Part shown: positions 4,926 through 8,459 of the stretch, one piece after another | Numbering within the stretch: position 1 is the first letter of the stretch | Layout of the letters: each line of letters starts with the position of its first letter | Assembly: GCA_031261945.1 (NCBI GenBank) | Contig: JAISIQ010000014.1 | Coordinates: 1-8,459, forward strand | Source of the DNA: Methanobrevibacter sp. | GTDB taxonomy: Archaea; Methanobacteriota; Methanobacteria; Methanobacteriales; Methanobacteriaceae | Length of the DNA: 8,459 bases | Reading direction: 5' to 3' | Position numbers and translations under genes: made by a program | Notes under the pieces: model-generated | What the model was told of the DNA's origin: nothing | The model's database searches: none | Seen by the model: only the letters and a program-made list of their open reading frames with translations

Positions 4926-7178
4926 ATGATAATTGAAGGAGAATTTCGAAAAACAAAAACAAATAGTGGATTTGAATTTTCAGAAAGTGTAAATGGATCT
5001 TCTTTTTTTTCAGTACCTTTTGATGATGGGAAAGTGGACACAATTTTAAGTCTTTATTATCCATTAGATGAAACAGAAGCCCAATTAAGTTATGAAGTTT
5101 TAGGTTATTTATTTCCTTTTTATCTTAATAAATTTAAATCAGAATTTAGTAAAATTTTCAGAGAATGTAATATAAGTCCTGATGAAATTGACATTTTTGT
5201 TTATGCAGATACTTATATTGATAAAAATCCATTAATAGATGATTATTTATCAAAAAAAGTCGATTCAAAGAAACCTATATACTTCACATCCTCTAAAGAT
5301 GAAAATTTTTATGAATTAACAATAGTATATTCTATTGAGTATATTAAAAAATTATTTAATCCTAATAATAATTCAGCAGAACAATTTATAATAAAAGAGT
5401 TTATAAAAGATATTTATTCTACATTAAGAAATGATCTTAATAAAGAAGAAATTGAATTTAAAGCTGAAAAATTTATATCTGAGAATATACCTGATGATGT
5501 TCCCGGATTTACATTAGAATTATTATATCCGATTAGTCCAATAATTACAAAACCTGTTAAACATAGAAAATTATCAGAAAAACATGATAAGGAAGTTGAA
5601 AAAGAAATTGAAGATTATCTAAGAAATGAAAGTCATATTAAACCTAAAACTTACACGAATAAAGAATCTTTAAATATTTTTAATGAATTATTTACTTTTA
5701 TCCAGCGAAAATTAGAAAATGAAGTAGTCAAATTTAATATTAATTTGATAAATTGTAGTTATACTGAAATTGAATTTTTAAAATATTATCGAAAATTAAA
5801 TGAGATTCATTTAGGCAGAGCAACAAAAACATATACCGAATATGATGTTCCTGAAGAAAAAGCTAAATTACTTAAAGAAACTGTGCATCATTATAATATT
5901 TTGCAACACATATTAGAAACCACCTTGAAAGTTAATTCATTTGAAAGTGGAAAGAATATTGATGAATATTCATTTGATTATATTATGGCTTTATCAAAAT
6001 ATGCTTGGGAAATTTCAAATTTTTCAGATTCTATTTATTATGAAACACAAAATTACAGAATAACAATAAACAAAGACTATTCATTTGATATTATTGAAGA
6101 GGATGTCTTTGATTATGAAGATTATGCGATTAAACACGGATTAAAAACTCTCAATTATGATTATACTAAATATGAAAGATTAAAAGAAATAGAAAAAGAA
6201 GATGTGGGCGAAATAGACACTGCTTTTGATAAAGAACATGAGGAATTAAATAAAGCATTTGAAGAAGAATTAGGTTTTTCTTATTTTGATTTGATAAAAC
6301 TGACTATGGCTATGGGTGAATTCATTATTCCTAAAGATACTTCAGCATGGCCTTTGATTAAAATTGAAGAAAAAAATCTTATAAAAGAAATAAAAAATGA
6401 AATTCTTGATGATATTTCTCAGAAAACTATTATAAATATATTGAATTTTCTTTCATTAGATTATGAAAAATTTAAAAATAGAAATCCATTTATTCCTAAT
6501 TTGTTGAAAATGAATGAAAATAGATTTACTATAAAACCTATTATCAAGCTTGTTGAAAATGATAAAAATTACTATATTTATGGAATGTTTTCTGTTTATG
6601 ATGCCGGAGGAGTATATTCTAACAAAATTTCAAATGGTAGGTTTCCCTACAAATTAAATGAAGGAAAAGTTTCAAAAGCTATTAAAAATTTAGAAAAACT
6701 ACATAATAAGAGACTTGAAAAAGAACTTGCTAAAATATCCTCTGATATCTTCGGATCAGAAAATATCATTCAAAATTTAAAAAAATTTCATAATATAGAT
6801 AAATCTCTTCCTAATAGACCACCCTGCGGGGAAATTGATTGTTTGACTGTAGATAAAAATAAAAAAATAATCTATGTACTCGAAGCCAAAGATATCTCGA
6901 AAGCAATAACTCCAAAAGAGCTGCGAAATGAATTTAATAAATATTTTAATCCAAAGGATAAGAAAAATTATTCAAATAAGTTAATGTCAAAAGTTAATTT
7001 TGTTTTGAAAAATTTGAAAAGCTTTTTAACACATTTTAACATTCCTGAAGAAGAAGGATGGGAAGTGAAATATGCTTTTATAACATATGAAGTTCATATA
7101 TCTGCCTCACACAATACAAATAATATTGAATTTATTCCATTATCTCAACTTAAAATCTATTTGCAAAGAAATATTTAA
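4926..7178 (+). CDS. Large hypothetical protein with C-terminal PD-(D/E)XK nuclease-like domain
   Basis: This 750-aa soluble protein has no signal peptide or membrane segment. The clearest motif is C-terminal: PCGEIDCLTVD (633-643) followed by IIYVLEAKDIS (648-658). Asp638 and Glu653-x-Lys655 form a textbook PD-(D/E)XK arrangement, with Lys655 and a preceding hydrophobic strand. The downstream TPKELRNEFNKYF (662-674) resembles the helix that follows this motif in NERD-like and Mrr-like nucleases. Residues 1-600 match no domain I know. They include a low-hydrophobicity acidic/basic stretch with likely helices at about 215-235 (KHDKEVEKEIEDYL) and 415-450, a cluster of Tyr/Asp around 385-420, and a possible beta-rich segment at 532-575. 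The start has TTGAT about 3-4 nt upstream, the same weak ribosome site seen before gar1. The neighbouring 401-aa gene also carries a nuclease-like motif, so the two may form one system. DNA or RNA cleavage is inferred from the motif only. Confidence 0.72.
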   Translation: MIIEGEFRKTKTNSGFEFSESVNGSSFFSVPFDDGKVDTILSLYYPLDETEAQLSYEVLGYLFPFYLNKFKSEFSKIFRECNISPDEIDIFVYADTYIDKNPLIDDYLSKKVDSKKPIYFTSSKDENFYELTIVYSIEYIKKLFNPNNNSAEQFIIKEFIKDIYSTLRNDLNKEEIEFKAEKFISENIPDDVPGFTLELLYPISPIITKPVKHRKLSEKHDKEVEKEIEDYLRNESHIKPKTYTNKESLNIFNELFTFIQRKLENEVVKFNINLINCSYTEIEFLKYYRKLNEIHLGRATKTYTEYDVPEEKAKLLKETVHHYNILQHILETTLKVNSFESGKNIDEYSFDYIMALSKYAWEISNFSDSIYYETQNYRITINKDYSFDIIEEDVFDYEDYAIKHGLKTLNYDYTKYERLKEIEKEDVGEIDTAFDKEHEELNKAFEEELGFSYFDLIKLTMAMGEFIIPKDTSAWPLIKIEEKNLIKEIKNEILDDISQKTIINILNFLSLDYEKFKNRNPFIPNLLKMNENRFTIKPIIKLVENDKNYYIYGMFSVYDAGGVYSNKISNGRFPYKLNEGKVSKAIKNLEKLHNKRLEKELAKISSDIFGSENIIQNLKKFHNIDKSLPNRPPCGEIDCLTVDKNKKIIYVLEAKDISKAITPKELRNEFNKYFNPKDKKNYSNKLMSKVNFVLKNLKSFLTHFNIPEEEGWEVKYAFITYEVHISASHNTNNIEFIPLSQLKIYLQRNI

Positions 7179-7283
7179 TATTGATGAGTGTCCCTCTAAA
7201 AAAAATATTTGTATAAATCTTTTATGAACAAAAATAATAAGAAATTGCAACGATTATCGAGATGTGAAAATCTAACACACTAT

Positions 7284-7341
7284 GCTTTTAGTGCTTTTTA
7301 TTAAATAAATATTGAATTAAGTAGAAAAATAATTTTTATAT
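7284..7341. terminator. Convergent terminator region
   Basis: The 750-aa gene (+) and the glycosyltransferase gene (-) converge on this 172-nt gap. For the plus strand, T-tracts occur at 7286-7289, 7295-7299 and about 7332-7337; for the minus strand, the A-run at 7199-7206 reads as eight U. I see no gene in the gap. A short inverted pair CGAT/ATCG with one central base (7251-7259) is too small to count as a hairpin. Confidence 0.4.
7285..7296 (+). repeat. Right copy of 12-nt direct repeat flanking the nuclease-like gene pair
   Basis: CTTTTAGTGCTT, identical to 3477-3488 and in the same orientation. It lies about 106 nt past the stop of the 750-aa gene and 55 nt before the end of the converging glycosyltransferase gene, so the two copies bracket the two-gene cassette and no other gene. 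Confidence 0.45.
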
Positions 7342-7350
7342 CAACTTGAT

Positions 7351-8459
7351 TTAATTTACAGAATATTTTTCAATAGATTTTTCTATTTCTTCTATTATTT
7401 TGCTGTTGTCTTCTGTTTTTACCTTTGATAATGTTTTTTGATATATTTTTAGATTGCTAAGGAATTCTTTTAACTTTTTTACATCTAATTCTCTATACAT
7501 TTTACCATAACCTAATTTTTCTACATAGAATCCATTTATTAATTGCTCAAAGTTACCTTTTGCAGGAATACTATAAATAGGTTTTTTTAAGGTAATAGCT
7601 TCAGTTATGAATGTGAAACCACCATTAGTTAGAACAGCTTTAGCATCTTTCATATCATTGTATATTTGATTTTCATTGAATTTTCTAAAGGTTAAATTAT
7701 CTTCTGTTTTATTTTTATTAAAACCATATATTATAAATTTTTCATCAAGCTTTTTTAAATCTTTTATCAGCTTATTGTTTGAATCACTTGTTTGATATAC
7801 TAAAACATAATCTTGATAACTTGTTTTTAAGTTTCTTATTTTATTTCTTATTACTGGAGGATAAACAACAGTTTTTTCAGGGTTTTTTATTTCAGGGAAG
7901 AAAAAACTTGTAAGTATATATCTTTGGGGTCGAATAATATAAGATTTTATAACTCCTTTTGCTTTTAACATTTCTCTTTGAGATTCTGGAGGATAATCTA
8001 TCTTTGTTTTAGTTATCATTTGTATATTATCTACACTTAATAAGGGCACATTAATTATTTTACTTAAAGTACTTGAATAATTTTCAAAATCAGATATTAT
8101 GATATTTGGTCTAAATTCACGAGCTTTCTTAAATAATATCCCATAACCTTCTTTTAAATTATTTGGTGTTTCTTTAATAGCATTAAAAAGAGTTTTACGA
8201 TTTTTAACTTCGTTATTTTCATATACTGTATTAAATCCTCCAATTTCATAAACATTATCAAATTTTTTATTAAGATATTTATAAGCTCTATCACTTGAAA
8301 AAATCATTACATCATATTTTTTTATTAATTCTTCAATAATAACTCCACTTCTAACAGCATGCCCCATTCCTTCTCCACAAACAGCATAAATAATTCTTTT
8401 AGGTTTTTTTACTTCTAAATAAGAAACTTTGCAAAAGGAATCATTTTCATTGATTTTAT
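7351..8459 (-). CDS. MurG/MJ1255-like GT-B glycosyltransferase, 5' end beyond window
   Basis: This reverse-strand gene encodes a GT-B glycosyltransferase like the archaeal MJ1255 family and bacterial MurG. Near the visible N-terminus, IIYAVCGEGMGHAVRS carries the Gly-rich GEGxGH loop of the acceptor-side Rossmann fold. The C-terminal half has VLTNGGFTFITEAI, then IYSIPAKGNFEQLINGFYV, the nucleotide-sugar-binding region with the family's Glu-Gln pair. No stop occurs in frame from the first internal ATG (8365-8367) to the window edge: 30 further codons read through, giving GEG just before that Met. That ATG therefore cuts the GEGMGH motif in half and cannot be the true start. The visible 30 codons hold no ATG, GTG or TTG, so the start lies past 8459. 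The upstream residues (KINENDSFCKVSYLEVKKPK) also extend further than a typical family start. A likely role is transfer of a sugar to a lipid or cell-wall precursor; donor and acceptor are unknown. Confidence 0.82.
   Translation of the reverse strand, partial: KINENDSFCKVSYLEVKKPKRIIYAVCGEGMGHAVRSGVIIEELIKKYDVMIFSSDRAYKYLNKKFDNVYEIGGFNTVYENNEVKNRKTLFNAIKETPNNLKEGYGILFKKAREFRPNIIISDFENYSSTLSKIINVPLLSVDNIQMITKTKIDYPPESQREMLKAKGVIKSYIIRPQRYILTSFFFPEIKNPEKTVVYPPVIRNKIRNLKTSYQDYVLVYQTSDSNNKLIKDLKKLDEKFIIYGFNKNKTEDNLTFRKFNENQIYNDMKDAKAVLTNGGFTFITEAITLKKPIYSIPAKGNFEQLINGFYVEKLGYGKMYRELDVKKLKEFLSNLKIYQKTLSKVKTEDNSKIIEEIEKSIEKYSVN

Noticed and set aside
1..8459. CRISPR arrays, tRNA or rRNA genes, integrase or transposase genes
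   Set aside because: I looked for regular spaced repeats, tRNA-like folds and recombinase motifs on both strands and saw none; the only flanking repeat is the 12-mer pair.

Overview
The window looks like a piece of a very AT-rich methanogenic archaeon, most likely order Methanobacteriales and probably Methanobrevibacter or a close relative. The basis is an archaeal TFB next to an archaeal Gar1, the near-invariant methanobacterial look of the TFB protein, T-run (not hairpin) gene ends, TATA-like promoters and the strong A/T bias at third codon positions. The genus is inferred from memory of these families; no search was run.

Layout. (1) 43-1952: a two-gene, ATGA-coupled unit encoding an RraA-like/HMG-aldolase-fold protein with a low-complexity N-terminal extension, then a polytopic membrane protein of the lysylphosphatidylglycerol-synthase transmembrane (flippase-like, UPF0104) family. 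(2) 1953-2152: a non-coding gap with T-run terminators and promoter candidates. (3) 2153-3420: a second ATGA-coupled pair, gar1 (H/ACA guide RNP protein) and tfb (transcription initiation factor B), which is housekeeping core. (4) 3421-3697: a non-coding gap holding the tfb terminator, one copy of a 12-nt repeat, and a tiny ORF. (5) 3698-7178: two co-directional genes 22 nt apart, neither with an established function that I recognise. Both carry a candidate PD-(D/E)XK nuclease motif: at the N-terminus of the 401-aa protein (D39 with SVK at 52-54) and at the C-terminus of the 750-aa protein (GEID at 635-638, EAK at 653-655). (6) 7179-7350: a convergent terminator zone holding the second copy of the 12-nt repeat. 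(7) 7351-8459: a reverse-strand MurG/MJ1255-like GT-B glycosyltransferase whose 5' end runs off the window.

Interpretation. The most interesting part is the 3.8 kb stretch 3477-7296. It is a two-gene nuclease-like cassette set between a core information-processing operon and a cell-envelope glycosyltransferase, and it is bracketed by a perfect 12-nt direct repeat in the two flanking non-coding gaps. It has the build of a small accessory, possibly anti-phage or anti-plasmid, module. That role is inference: the sequence shows two candidate nuclease folds, operon layout and flanking repeats, but no helicase, methyltransferase, toxin-antitoxin or integrase gene that would confirm a known system type.
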